In this document: positions 38,160-50,558 of the stretch, piece after piece
Layout: each line of letters starts with the position of its first letter
Position numbering within the stretch: position 1 is the stretch's first letter
Assembly (NCBI GenBank): GCA_023264815.1
Contig: JAHFUZ010000010.1
Coordinates: 1-64,000 of the forward strand
Origin: Arthrobacter sp.
GTDB taxonomy: Bacteria; Actinomycetota; Actinomycetes; Actinomycetales; Micrococcaceae
Reading direction: 5' to 3'
Length of the DNA stretch: 64,000 nucleotides
The notes under the pieces: generated by a model
What the model was told of the DNA's origin: nothing
What the model saw: the letters and a program-made list of their open reading frames with translations, nothing else
Databases searched by the model: none
Made by a program: the position numbers and the translations under genes

Positions 38160-41100
38160 CTCCTGAACTTACCCTGTTGATGGCCACCTGAGCGTTGACG
38201 GCTACCCGGGCTGAGACCGATGAAGGCGCCAAGCTCCTCGAGTACCGCAGGTTTGGACGGCATGTAGTTGGTGAGTTCGGGTGAACGCACTATCACCGCA
38301 CGCCATTGCCCCCGCGACACAGCCACGTTGATCCGGTTCCGGTTGAGCAGGAACTCTGCACCGCGCGGCGCCTCGGCCACTGCGGAACAGGCCATGGAGA
38401 CCACCACCACCGGCGCCTCCTGGCCCTGGAACTTGTCCACGGTACCCACGCGGACGCCGGCCAGGCCTGCCAGCTGCAGGGACTGCCTGATCAGCTGGAC
38501 CTGGGCGTTGTACGCTGCCACCACCAGGACGTCCTCCGGAGTCAGCGCCCGCGCGGGTTTGTCACCACCGGGAAGCCACTTCAGCCCGATGTGCCGCTGC
38601 GCCTGCCTGACCACTTCGGCGGCTTCCTCCGGGGAGGACGTGGTGTTCCCGCTGTGGGCAACGAAGACTGTTTCGACGCCGGGCGGCAGCTCCGCCAGGC
38701 TCCGGCCCGACGCAGCCGGGGCTGAGTCGAGCTTGCCGTCATAGCTCAGGACAGACACGGCACGGCAGAGGTGGGGGTGCATGCGCCAGCTGTCGGCCAG
38801 GAAGTAGCCGAGGTTCTCCGGCAGCGTGGCATGGCCGGCCGCAAGCCAGCCCAAGGCCGATTCATCCACCGGCTCGGGGTGTGAACCCTGGGTGACCTGC
38901 GGCAGCTGCTGCGGATCCCCCAGGAGCAGGAGCCGCCTGGCTGCGCGGGCAACGGCCAGGGTGTTGGCCAGCGAAAACTGCCCGGCTTCGTCAATGACCA
39001 GCAGGTCCAGCGAGCCTGCAGGGACTGACTTGCCGGTCATGGTCCAGGCGGTGCCGCCCACCAGCGCGCCGCCGGGGGAGCCCAGGAGTGCTGCGACGTC
39101 GTCGTCCTTCTTCCGGTGCCACGGCACGGCAGGGTCGCCCACCACCTTTTTGGCGACTCGGGCAGGGTCCACTCCGGCCGATTCGATGGCCGTGCGCAGC
39201 ATGTTCTCCACCACGGCGTGCGATTGGCCCACCACGCCGATCTTCCAGCCCCGGGCCACGAGCCGGGCAATGACGTGGGAGCCCACGTAGGTTTTGCCCG
39301 TCCCGGGAGGCCCCTGAACGGCCAGGTAGGAGTGGTCGAGGTCCAGCAACGAGGCGGTGATGGCGGCGGCGTAGTCCGGCACGCCTGAGCCGCCGGCCTT
39401 AGTGCTGTTGGTTTCGACGGCGGCGGGTGCCGGCAGGCTCCGGAAACGCGGCGGCAGCTTGCGGAGGATGTCCACGCCGGGATGCTTGGGGAGTTCCGGT
39501 ACGGCGGCGCCCACTCGCTGTGCCAGTTCGGCCAGGGCGGCGTCGATGCTGGCGGTGCGGACCGGCTGGTCCTCGGTGAGAGCCACGGGGATGTGCGGAT
39601 ACGCGGGGACCTTGCCCGTTTCCTTTTCCTCGATGGTGATGATGCTCTGCCCTGGAATCCGGGGGTGGTCCTCCACCGCCGTGACCAGGGTGCCAAAGGT
39701 GAAGCCGCGGCCGGTGACGTTCCCGGCGGAGTCCTCCAGCCCGTCAGGGACCGGCGAATCGTAAACCCGGCACCACGTGCTGCCGGGTTTGAAGTCGGAA
39801 CCTTCGCTCATGGTGCCGGTCAGCCGCAGCGTACGGGTCTGCATACGGGCGGTGGGCTTGGCCAGTGCCCAGTTGGCCACCACCTCGGCGGTGTCCACGA
39901 CGAAAACGTTGCGGTGCTCGGCCCACTGGTCGATCTCGGATTCGGTGCGGTCGAAGTGCTCCCACCAGAACTGCTTCCGTTCGCGCCGGTGGTACCCGGT
40001 GGCGGCTGCCACCATGGCGATGGCTCGTTCGTCGTTGGTCCACGGCCTCGTGTCCGGGACCGTGGCCAGGTACTCCTTGAGCTTGATTTCCCCGGGTGTG
40101 GGCTCGGGTTCCGGGATGCCAGGAACTGGAGGCTGCAGCGGAACCGGTGTGACGTCGTCGTGCGTTCCCGTTGACCCGGCGCCCGAACCCCCGGCGTGGG
40201 TGGCCGTGGAACTGAGAGCCCGCAGCCCCAGCAGCCAGTCGCGGAGGCGGAGGGTTGAGAGGCAGTCGTACTCGTTGTAGTCGGAGATGGAGGCGAGGAT
40301 CCTGGCGGCTTCGGCGGAGTCGCCGCCGTCCCGGGCCGCGCAGTAGGCGGCATAAGCAACAACCGAGGCACCGGCGTCCTTCACGTCGCCCGAGCGAAGG
40401 TTGTCTCCCATGTACAGGGGCTCGAGCTTCTTGATGGAGTAGGACGGCTCGGAAATCCGGAGCGAATGCCGTGCCGTGGCGTAGAGATCCACCAACACCC
40501 CTTCACGGAGCCAGTTGTCCACGATGTCCTCGCCGGCCAGATGGCGGACCGAAAGGTTCCGCAGCGCCGATTTCTCGTACGCGGCGTAGTGGTAGACGTG
40601 CATGTCCGGGTACTGGGAACGGCGTTCCTCCACATAGGCCAGGAAGTCCAGGAAGGCCTGCCTTTCCCCGGACCGTGAGTGCGCCCAGAAGGGACGGAAC
40701 ACCGGTTTGCCTGCAGCAACCGCATCCAGGGCAACAGCCTGCCCGGCACGAGCGTCCTTGTCAGCGACAGATCCGGCAGATCCGGCAGGCGCCTCGATCA
40801 CACCGAAAAGATACTCCAGGCCCCACTGGCTGGTTGCCGGATCCTGCCAGAGCGGATCGCCCTCGAAATCGAAGAAGATGTCTCCCGGGCTGGGCGCCGG
40901 GATGCTGGCCAGGGCGTTCTCCGGCAGGACCTTGAACGTGACAGTGTGGGTTTCGCCGTCCTTGGTGAACGTGCGGGTACCGTCCGGCACGTCACGGCCC
41001 AGCTGCATCCGGGCCTGGTCGCGGAGCCTGGCCAGAGAACCCGTTGCGTTACCCGGCGGAAGGTCAGCCAAGGTGTCGATGGTGGTGATGCCGGCGGCGA

Positions 41101-41917
41101 TGAGCTTCTTGCGCCGGAGCATGCTCATGCCGCCCACCATCAGGAGGTCACGGTGGGCCTGGACCTGTTCGGCGCAATAGTTGCAGCGGCCGCAGCAGGT
41201 GATGCCGGCCTGTTGCCACTGCACCGCCGAGCCGCGTTCCCGGTGCGCAGCCGTCAGGTCCCGGAAACGGTCGCGGCGCTCGCGGAAGACGGGCAGCAGG
41301 TCGGGGAGGGAGTGGTGGCTGCGGACGTAATCCCCGTCCACCACGGCGCCCAGGACAAGGGTGACCCGGGGCGACGGCTCCACGCCCATCCGGATGAGCT
41401 GATCGCCGTAGGCAGCCAGCTGCAGCAGGGCGCCCACCTTGGCGTGCCGGGCGAGTTTGGTGTCCCACACCTCGTAGCGGCCCGGTTTCCCGGTTCCGGC
41501 GGCTTCGTTGACGATGAAGTCCGCATAGCCCAGGAACTCGCCGTCGAAGAAGGTCGCCTGGAAGACGACGTCAGCCCCGGCACTCAGGGCAAGCTCTGTT
41601 TCGGCCTGCTTGGCCTGCAGGCCTCCCCGGGTGGTGTCCCCACGGTCAAGGGAGTAGACGCCGGTGCCGCGGCCCGCATCCCAGGGGCCGTACTTGGCGA
41701 TCAGCCCGGCCAGGACCTTTGCCTCGTGCCTGTCGCCGAGCTTCCCGGCACGGAGCTGCATCTCGTCGTCGGGAAACTGGGCCTTGGGGGAGATGCCGAG
41801 TTTCTCGTCCAGGACACGGAGCGTGCGGTACTCGCACTCGCTGGCAGCCACGAGGTCGCTGGCGGAAAAAACCAGGTCCGGCGGGACGCCGTTGCCGGCA
41901 GGATCGAGCAGGAACAC
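38156..41917 (-). CDS. TM0106-like RecB-family nuclease fused to superfamily I helicase
   Basis: N-terminal RecB-like nuclease (YADFIVNEA...YEVWDTKLARHAK), CCGRCNYC cluster, Walker A VQGPPGTGKTYVGSHV, DEAGQ, VDKFQGQEAPVVVVSM. Confidence 0.88.
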   Translation of the reverse strand: MFLLDPAGNGVPPDLVFSASDLVAASECEYRTLRVLDEKLGISPKAQFPDDEMQLRAGKLGDRHEAKVLAGLIAKYGPWDAGRGTGVYSLDRGDTTRGGLQAKQAETELALSAGADVVFQATFFDGEFLGYADFIVNEAAGTGKPGRYEVWDTKLARHAKVGALLQLAAYGDQLIRMGVEPSPRVTLVLGAVVDGDYVRSHHSLPDLLPVFRERRDRFRDLTAAHRERGSAVQWQQAGITCCGRCNYCAEQVQAHRDLLMVGGMSMLRRKKLIAAGITTIDTLADLPPGNATGSLARLRDQARMQLGRDVPDGTRTFTKDGETHTVTFKVLPENALASIPAPSPGDIFFDFEGDPLWQDPATSQWGLEYLFGVIEAPAGSAGSVADKDARAGQAVALDAVAAGKPVFRPFWAHSRSGERQAFLDFLAYVEERRSQYPDMHVYHYAAYEKSALRNLSVRHLAGEDIVDNWLREGVLVDLYATARHSLRISEPSYSIKKLEPLYMGDNLRSGDVKDAGASVVAYAAYCAARDGGDSAEAARILASISDYNEYDCLSTLRLRDWLLGLRALSSTATHAGGSGAGSTGTHDDVTPVPLQPPVPGIPEPEPTPGEIKLKEYLATVPDTRPWTNDERAIAMVAAATGYHRRERKQFWWEHFDRTESEIDQWAEHRNVFVVDTAEVVANWALAKPTARMQTRTLRLTGTMSEGSDFKPGSTWCRVYDSPVPDGLEDSAGNVTGRGFTFGTLVTAVEDHPRIPGQSIITIEEKETGKVPAYPHIPVALTEDQPVRTASIDAALAELAQRVGAAVPELPKHPGVDILRKLPPRFRSLPAPAAVETNSTKAGGSGVPDYAAAITASLLDLDHSYLAVQGPPGTGKTYVGSHVIARLVARGWKIGVVGQSHAVVENMLRTAIESAGVDPARVAKKVVGDPAVPWHRKKDDDVAALLGSPGGALVGGTAWTMTGKSVPAGSLDLLVIDEAGQFSLANTLAVARAARRLLLLGDPQQLPQVTQGSHPEPVDESALGWLAAGHATLPENLGYFLADSWRMHPHLCRAVSVLSYDGKLDSAPAASGRSLAELPPGVETVFVAHSGNTTSSPEEAAEVVRQAQRHIGLKWLPGGDKPARALTPEDVLVVAAYNAQVQLIRQSLQLAGLAGVRVGTVDKFQGQEAPVVVVSMACSAVAEAPRGAEFLLNRNRINVAVSRGQWRAVIVRSPELTNYMPSKPAVLEELGAFIGLSPGSRQRSGGHQQGKFRR

Positions 41918-42105
41918 GGGGCCTCCCCATCGGGTTACCTGGCCACAAGACGGTTCCCCTGGCCATGAGGTGAATCTACCAACAGGGACTGACAGCGTGG
42001 GTCATGCCAGGCCGCCCGGGGCGGCCCGACGGGCAGGGAGTGACCCCGCGCTGCTTTGCGTCCCGGGCCGCGGACTGATGCTGCGCCGCTGGTTAGTGCC
42101 GCGGG

Positions 42106-43302
42106 TTAGTCCTGGACTGCGCGGACCTGGGCCTTGTCGTGCTCCGTGTGGGCGCTGCGAATGAGGTCCATGAACTCTGTCTCGTTCCGGATGAGCCGCT
42201 TGTACTTCTCCGGCAGCTTGCGGATCTGGTCTTCCTCGCGGACCATGCGGGCGAAAATTTTGTCGCGCTCGGCCATGTCCGTTTCGTAGTTGAGGTCCAG
42301 GTACTCGGTGGCGTGCCGCTTGGCGCCGGATACCGCATTCTTGGCCTTGCCCTTGGGGCTGAAGATGGACGCCAGGACGGTGACCACCAGAACGCCCAGG
42401 ATGACGGTCAGGGAAACCCCGGTGCTGACCTCCACCACACTGACGTGTTCGCCGTCGTTGATGAAGGGCAGCGTGTTCTCGTGCAGTGCGTGCAGGATCA
42501 GCTTCACGCCAATGAAGCCGAGGATGGCAGCAAGGCCGTAGGAGAGGAAAATGAGGCGGTCCAGCAGACCGTCGATGAGGAAGTACAGCTGCCGCAGGCC
42601 CATGAGGGAGAACGCAGTGGCCGTGAAAACAATGTAGACGTTCTGGGTGAGACCGAAGATGGCCGGGATGGAATCGAGGGCAAAGAGGATATCGGTGCCG
42701 CCGATGGCCACCATCACCAGGAGCATCGGCGTCAGGACGCGTTTGCCGTTTTCCGTGGTGAAGAGCTTGTCGCCGTCGTAGTGTTCCGACGCCGGCAGGA
42801 ACTTCTTGGCGAGGCGCACCACGAGGCCTTCGGATTCTTCCTCATGGTCGCCGGGCTTGAGCAGGTTGCCGGCCGTGATCAGCAGGATGAGCCCGAAGAT
42901 GTAGAACACCCAGGCGAAACTGTTGATCAGTGCTGCGCCCAGGAAGATAAAGGCGGTACGGGCGATCAGGGAGAAGACGATGCCGAACAGCAGTACTTTT
43001 TGCTGGTCCGCGCGGGGCACCCTGAAGCTTGCCATGATGATCAGGAAGACGAAGAGGTTGTCCACGGACAGCGCCTTCTCCGTGACATACCCGGCGAAGT
43101 ACTCCGTGCCCATCGTCGTGCCGCCAAACATCAGCACGCCCAGGCCGAAGAGCAGCGCGATGCCCACGTAAATGGAGGACCAGATGGCCGCTTCCTTCAA
43201 CGAGGGCGTGTGGGCTTTCCGGACATGGAAGAAGAAATCGAAGGCCAGCAGGCCCGCAATTCCCACGATGGTCAGGATCCAGACAAGGGAAGAAACTTCC
43301 AC
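42106..43302 (-). CDS. TerC/Alx family membrane protein
   Basis: TEKALSVDNLFVFLIIMASFRVPRADQQKVLLFGI and GTDILFALDSIPAIFG. Confidence 0.92.
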   Translation of the reverse strand: MEVSSLVWILTIVGIAGLLAFDFFFHVRKAHTPSLKEAAIWSSIYVGIALLFGLGVLMFGGTTMGTEYFAGYVTEKALSVDNLFVFLIIMASFRVPRADQQKVLLFGIVFSLIARTAFIFLGAALINSFAWVFYIFGLILLITAGNLLKPGDHEEESEGLVVRLAKKFLPASEHYDGDKLFTTENGKRVLTPMLLVMVAIGGTDILFALDSIPAIFGLTQNVYIVFTATAFSLMGLRQLYFLIDGLLDRLIFLSYGLAAILGFIGVKLILHALHENTLPFINDGEHVSVVEVSTGVSLTVILGVLVVTVLASIFSPKGKAKNAVSGAKRHATEYLDLNYETDMAERDKIFARMVREEDQIRKLPEKYKRLIRNETEFMDLIRSAHTEHDKAQVRAVQD

Positions 43303-43537
43303 GGGGAGGGCCTTTCGTCGGAGTCTCCCTCCAGCGTACCTAAGGAGCTACAGCGATGGTGACCAGCCTGCGCGAGGCGGGGCCCGCCGTCGTCCGCTGT
43401 ATGACATCACCCGATCCATGCACCTGCGGGGTCCTCTCCCTTGACTTAGCCACCCCCCTCAACAAGGGTGGAATGAGACCCTTCCGCGCTGCGAAACCGG
43501 TGTGTGACGGGAAGTCCGGAATCAAGGAGAGTGCAAC

Positions 43538-45841
<2,304 letters not shown>

Positions 45842-45855
45842 GCCTCACCGGGCAT

Positions 45856-46185
45856 CTATTGCCCGGTGTCTGCCCACCCCTTGGCCGCCGGGCCGCCGTC
45901 GTGCCCGTCCTCGCAGAGCCGGAACGCGACGTCGGCAGCCTTGGAGATCGCCGCCGCGGACGCCGCCTTGGAGCCCTCACCGCCTGTACCGGCTTCGAGC
46001 CCCGCGGCGTAGCCCACCAGGAATGTGGTGATGGGGGCCGCCGCATGGATGACGGAGCCGGCGGACTTCCGGGCCAGGTCCAGGAGCAGTTCCTGGTCCA
46101 CGTCCAGGTCAAGGACCTGGAGTGCCTGGGCCAGACGGTGGGTCCACTGGTCCAGGACCTGGGCTTCGTCGTCGTTGACGGCCAT
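45856..46185 (-). CDS. DUF6457-like (molybdopterin-guanine dinucleotide biosynthesis-associated) protein
   Basis: LDQWTHRLAQALQVLDLDVDQELLLDLARKSAGSVIHAAAPITTFLVGYAAGL. Confidence 0.7.
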   Translation of the reverse strand: MAVNDDEAQVLDQWTHRLAQALQVLDLDVDQELLLDLARKSAGSVIHAAAPITTFLVGYAAGLEAGTGGEGSKAASAAAISKAADVAFRLCEDGHDGGPAAKGWADTGQ

Positions 46186-46448
46186 GTTCTCTCCTCTGGG
46201 TGGGAGGGCATAGGCGGGAAATCCTTGCCCGGTGCCCACGACACTACAAGCATTGGCGGGCTAAGTCACCGGTATTCCGGCGTTCTTGACACTCTTCCCC
46301 GCCCTGAGGAATATCAAAGGTGCCGGTGCACCTGGCGGTCGTCGTGGAGTTCAGCTGCGGTCCGGCCCCTGAAGGGAACCGGGATGCGGGCGGTTGTTGG
46401 TGGTTCCACCTCCTGCCGGCTCGCGGCCGCGATGGCTGCGGCCGCGAG

Positions 46449-47033
46449 AGCCTCATCAAGCCTCCCGGACCGGTCACCATCCGCAGCCTGCTCAACCACC
46501 GGTCCGGCATGCCGAACTATTGGGAGCCGCCCACAGACATTGCTAGCAGGCGCTTCACCCACCAGGAGCGCTTGGGTTTTGCCGCGGCCACGCCGCGGAT
46601 GCGGAGCCGGCGTCCCCTCTTTAGCTACTCGAATACGAACTATTCGGCCCTGGCGATCCTGGTGGAGAAGCTGCGGTGCCAGGACATCGGGGCGGTCATC
46701 GAGGCCGACAATGTGAAGCCGCTGGGGCTGAAGGACACCCTGATGTCCGGCGTTGACCCCAAGCCGCAGCGGACGATCCACGGCTACACCGTTCAGGACG
46801 GCACGCAGTCCGATAACACGCTGGCCCCGCTCCATTGCTCCAACAATGCCTATTTCGGCCACGTTGGGGTGGTCCGCGGATACGCCGCGCTCGCGTTGAT
46901 CAGCGAGGACGGCTCCCGGCAAGTGGCCATGGCGGTAGCCCGGGCCCCCGTTCCGGACCCGGTGAGCTTCGATGACCCGCAGTCCCTCGAGATGGCCGAA
47001 GCGGCAGTCAAAGCTCTCAACCTGGCGTGCTAG
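46449..47033 (+). pseudogene. Decayed class C beta-lactamase-like serine hydrolase
   Basis: Recognisable VTIRSLLNHRSGMPNYWE and LFSYSNTNYSALAILVEKL; the SxxK segment is absent upstream and the middle region is missing before FGHVGVVRGYAALALISEDG. Confidence 0.7.
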
Positions 47034-47103
47034 CAGCCATGAAATAGCCGACGCCCATCCGAGGTTAGGCTGTAGCAGACGCCTACCATCCGAGGAGACT
47101 GCC

Positions 47104-47451
47104 GTGCATGACGTGACTATCCGCCACAACCCGGCGCGGCACCGCTTCGAAGTCATGACCAGTGGGACGGTTATAGGCAAGGCCGTGTACACAGAGTACG
47201 ACGGCGGCGCGTCACCGGAGCGGATTTTCTACCACACCGTGATCAACGAGGAATACGGTGGGCAGGGGCTCGCAGGGAAGCTCGCCAAAGTGGCACTGAC
47301 GGAAACGGTCGAGTCAGGCCGCGCGATCGTCGCGGTCTGCCCGTACATCAAGAAGTACGTCCGCAAACACCCGGAGTTTGCCGAGGCTGCCGTGGCCATC
47401 ACCCCCGCGCACCTGGAATTCCTCAACGACGCACTGGCAGCCCGGGCCTGA
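47104..47451 (+). CDS. YjdJ-type GNAT N-acetyltransferase
   Basis: IFYHTVINEEYGGQGLAGKLAKVALTETVESGRAIVAVCPYIKKYVRKHPEF. Confidence 0.88.
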   Translation: MHDVTIRHNPARHRFEVMTSGTVIGKAVYTEYDGGASPERIFYHTVINEEYGGQGLAGKLAKVALTETVESGRAIVAVCPYIKKYVRKHPEFAEAAVAITPAHLEFLNDALAARA

Positions 47452-47475
47452 GCCCGGCAGCACCAGACTTCTTTC

Positions 47476-48909
47476 GTGAGTAATCAACCCCGGACCGGAC
47501 TGGCGGTGGCCGGCCTCAGCCTGGGCACGGCGCTGAACCCGTTGAATTCCTCCATGATCGCTGTTGCCCTCGTGGTGCTGCGCGCGGACTTCGGGCTCGA
47601 CGTTGCCACGGTCACGTGGGTGGTGACCTCCTTCTACCTCAGCTCCGCCGCGGGACAACCGCTGATGGGCAGGCTTGCCGACAGGTTCGGGCCGCGCCGG
47701 ATGTTCATGCTGGGCATGGCACTGGTGGCAGTGACCTGTGCGCTGGCCCCGTTTTCGCCGAACTTCGCACTGCTCTGCGTTGCCCGGGCGGTGATGGCGC
47801 TGGGCACCGCCGCAGCCTACCCCAGCGCCGTCGTGATGGTGGGGACCCTCGCCCAACAGTCCGGCCCAGCCCAACAGTCCGGCACAGCCCAACAGTCCGG
47901 CGCATCACATCAATCCGGCCCGGCGCAGCGGGCCAACGCCGGATCGTCCCGCCCGCTGGGGCACATCCAAATGGCCAACACTTCCGCCGCGGCCGTGGGT
48001 CCGGTGCTGGGCGGCCTGCTGGTGGCCTTTGTGGGGTGGGAGGCGCTGTTCCTCGTCAACGTTCCGCTGGCGTTGGCGGCGCTGCTGATCGTGCGGCAGG
48101 CGGCCCCTGCCGATGCCGCGCGGGAACGGGGTAGCTTCGCTGCGCTGCTGCGCGACTCGGACATCCCGGGGATCCTGGGATTTGTCAGCTCCCTGCTGCT
48201 GGTGATGATGGCGCTGCTGGACGTGGCGCCCGGTTTCCGGTGGTGGCTTTTGGCCGGCGGAACCCTGATCGCCGCCCTGTTTGTGTGGCGTGAACTGCGT
48301 TTCACCCCGCCCTTCCTGGACCTGCGGCTCCTGGGCAGGAACCGGCCATTGATGCTGGTGTATGTGGGGTTCGCCGTGTTCAACAGCGTGTACTATTTCG
48401 CGTTCTTCGGCCTGCCCCAGTTGCTGCAGGAGGCGGGCGGGTACAACCCCGGCCTGGTGGGACTGCTGATGCTGCCGCTGGCAGCGGCTTCCGTCCTGGC
48501 CACCCCGTGGGCGGTCCGGGCGATGGGACGGTTCGGCGTGCGGCGGGTGCTGATTGCCGGCGTCGTACTCCTCGCTGTGGTGGCCGCGCTGATGTGGCTC
48601 CTGACCGGCTCAGTGGCCATACCGCTGGTGCTGGCGCTCACGGCGCTGCTGGGGGTTCCGTTCGGAGCCGTGAGCATTGCTTCGAACCAGGGCATGTTCG
48701 TCTCCACGCGGCCGCAGGAACGCGGGGTGGCTGCCGGAATCTTCCAGACGTGCCGGTACGTCGGCGCCATCACGGCCACCGTGCTGATCGGTGTTTTCGC
48801 TGCGGACGGCGTGGACCAGGAAAGCTGGGGACTGATGACGCTGACCATGCTGGTGCTCAGCGCCCTGGCATTCGCGGTGACGCTGCTCTGGCGCGAAAAG
48901 CCCCGGTAG
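47476..48909 (+). CDS. MFS transporter
   Basis: DHA-type MFS motifs (GRLADRFGPRRMFMLGMALVA); 14-TM-like. Confidence 0.88.
   Translation: MSNQPRTGLAVAGLSLGTALNPLNSSMIAVALVVLRADFGLDVATVTWVVTSFYLSSAAGQPLMGRLADRFGPRRMFMLGMALVAVTCALAPFSPNFALLCVARAVMALGTAAAYPSAVVMVGTLAQQSGPAQQSGTAQQSGASHQSGPAQRANAGSSRPLGHIQMANTSAAAVGPVLGGLLVAFVGWEALFLVNVPLALAALLIVRQAAPADAARERGSFAALLRDSDIPGILGFVSSLLLVMMALLDVAPGFRWWLLAGGTLIAALFVWRELRFTPPFLDLRLLGRNRPLMLVYVGFAVFNSVYYFAFFGLPQLLQEAGGYNPGLVGLLMLPLAAASVLATPWAVRAMGRFGVRRVLIAGVVLLAVVAALMWLLTGSVAIPLVLALTALLGVPFGAVSIASNQGMFVSTRPQERGVAAGIFQTCRYVGAITATVLIGVFAADGVDQESWGLMTLTMLVLSALAFAVTLLWREKPR
47851..47922 (+). repeat. In-frame 18-bp tandem repeat (4 copies) in the MFS gene
   Basis: GCCCAACAGTCCGGCCCA / GCCCAACAGTCCGGCACA / GCCCAACAGTCCGGCGCA / TCACATCAATCCGGCCCG encoding AQQSG-like units. 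Confidence 0.85.
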
Positions 48910-48996
48910 CGGACGGCCCAACGGGTGGTGAACACAACACGAAGTGCGTGGGCGGAGCCTGGCGCAATCGTGGTTCCGCACGCCTATGATGGCGGC

Positions 48997-49464
48997 ATGT
49001 CATCCTACGAAGTCACTCGCAGCGCCTTGATTCCTGCCTCGCCGGAAGAGATTTTTCCCTTGGTGAACAGCTTCCTTGACTGGACCAAATGGTCCCCCTG
49101 GGAGAATGTCGATCCTGAACTGGACCGCTCGTACTCAGGCAACGATGCCGGCGTGGGCGCACGCTACGCCTGGAGCGGCAACCGGAAGGCCGGCAGCGGG
49201 ACCATGGAGATTGTCGAGTCCGACTTTCCCTCGGTCATCAAGGTGCGGCTCGAGTTCACCAAGCCGTTCAAGGCCGTGAACCCCACAACCTTCACGTTCA
49301 CACCGGCCGACGGCGGCACCCGGGTCACGTGGCGGATGACCGGCGAGAACAAGGGCCTGGCCAAGGTGTTCGCGCTGATGGTGAACATGGACAAGATGGT
49401 GGGCGGCGACTTCGAGCGCGGGCTGGCAGCGCTCTCCACCGCCGCCACGGCGAACAAGGCCTGA
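48997..49464 (+). CDS. SRPBCC family protein
   Basis: VTRSALIPASPEEIFPLVNSFLDWTKWSPWENVDP. Confidence 0.88.
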   Translation: MSSYEVTRSALIPASPEEIFPLVNSFLDWTKWSPWENVDPELDRSYSGNDAGVGARYAWSGNRKAGSGTMEIVESDFPSVIKVRLEFTKPFKAVNPTTFTFTPADGGTRVTWRMTGENKGLAKVFALMVNMDKMVGGDFERGLAALSTAATANKA

Positions 49465-49572
49465 CCACTCTCGACCTGACCCGCACCAGGGGCGGGCGCA
49501 CGCTCGCCGGGAAGTCCCGACGTCGGGCCCGCACCCATGGTGATCGGCGCACCGCGCGCTTATCGTGGAGCC

Positions 49573-49881
49573 ATGCCTGATACTTTTGCGTCCCTTGTGG
49601 AGACCTTCAAGAACGTCGGCGTCAGCAAGGCCTACGGCCCTCCGGTGAAGGTGGGGGAGGAAGAGGTAGTGCCCGTTGCCCTGGTGACCTTCGGGTTCGG
49701 TGGCGGCGGCGCCTCCGGAGGGGGCGGAGGCGGCCTGGTGCTGCCGCTGGGGGTCTATGCCAGCTCCGGCGGCCGCGCGGAGTTCCGTCCCAACACCGTT
49801 GTCACCCTGGTGTGCGTTGTCCCCGTGATCGCCGTGGTGGGTGCCGCCGTCCGTGGCGCCATCCGCGCCGCGAGGTCCTGA
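49573..49881 (+). CDS. GerW/YtfJ-family protein
   Basis: VYGPPVKVGEEEVVPVALVTFGFGGGGASGGGGGG-like arrangement typical of YtfJ. Confidence 0.75.
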   Translation: MPDTFASLVETFKNVGVSKAYGPPVKVGEEEVVPVALVTFGFGGGGASGGGGGGLVLPLGVYASSGGRAEFRPNTVVTLVCVVPVIAVVGAAVRGAIRAARS

Positions 49882-49922
49882 GCCTGGCACGCGGGTCAGC
49901 CGCTCGTTGCTGACCCGCGCGC

Positions 49923-50243
49923 CTAACCCGCTGACCGCCGGTTTCGGGCCTGCCGCGCCAGCCGGATGAACGCGTAAACGAACACCGCCTCGATCGCCAT
50001 CATGAGGCCGAGCAACAGCCACTGGCCTCGGGTGATGAAGACGACGGAGCCGGTGATCACCAGGGTGGTCCCGAGGCCCAGTGCATAGAGCGCGAAGCCG
50101 AGTGCCACTTTTGCGCTGCGCACGCCCGTCCGGAAACCGAACCCCACCGGTTCGCCGCCGGGGTGGCCCGGCACGCGGTCGGGCGCTGCGGGCTTGAGCC
50201 TGTCGAATTCCTCCCAGGGGTCCGCATCCGGATTAGTCGTCAT
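49923..50243 (-). CDS. Hypothetical membrane protein
   Basis: Two TM helices after an acidic N-terminus. Confidence 0.6.
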   Translation of the reverse strand: MTTNPDADPWEEFDRLKPAAPDRVPGHPGGEPVGFGFRTGVRSAKVALGFALYALGLGTTLVITGSVVFITRGQWLLLGLMMAIEAVFVYAFIRLARQARNRRSAG

Positions 50244-50558
50244 GACTCCATTATCCCGCCGGGGCACACGCCAAGAACGAAACCACCATCAACCGCCTGC
50301 CTGACGATGTCTGTGCTTTCGTTTGGCCCGGCATCCCGTTAAATCCCCTATATCCGGAGGCGGCACTTCGGTTCCATAATGGCCACATAGGCTTCGGGGA
50401 CCCACGCGACGGGGATGGCTGGCGGGGCGTTGCAGGATCCCAGGTGGCTGTCCCGGCATTGGCGCAACGGACGGCCACGCGGCACGGACGGGGATGTTCC
50501 GGGCCGCACCCGGGGGAGAGCACCGCCACCAACGCGAAAAGGCACGAAGGAAATCATC

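Noticed and set aside
43303-43537. Possible yybP-ykoY (Mn) riboswitch upstream of terC
   Set aside because: The minus-strand leader lacks the conserved core elements I would expect; no convincing match by eye.
49573-49881. GerW/YtfJ-like gene as evidence of sporulation
   Set aside because: YtfJ-family proteins are widespread in non-sporulating actinobacteria (from memory); no other sporulation genes in the window.
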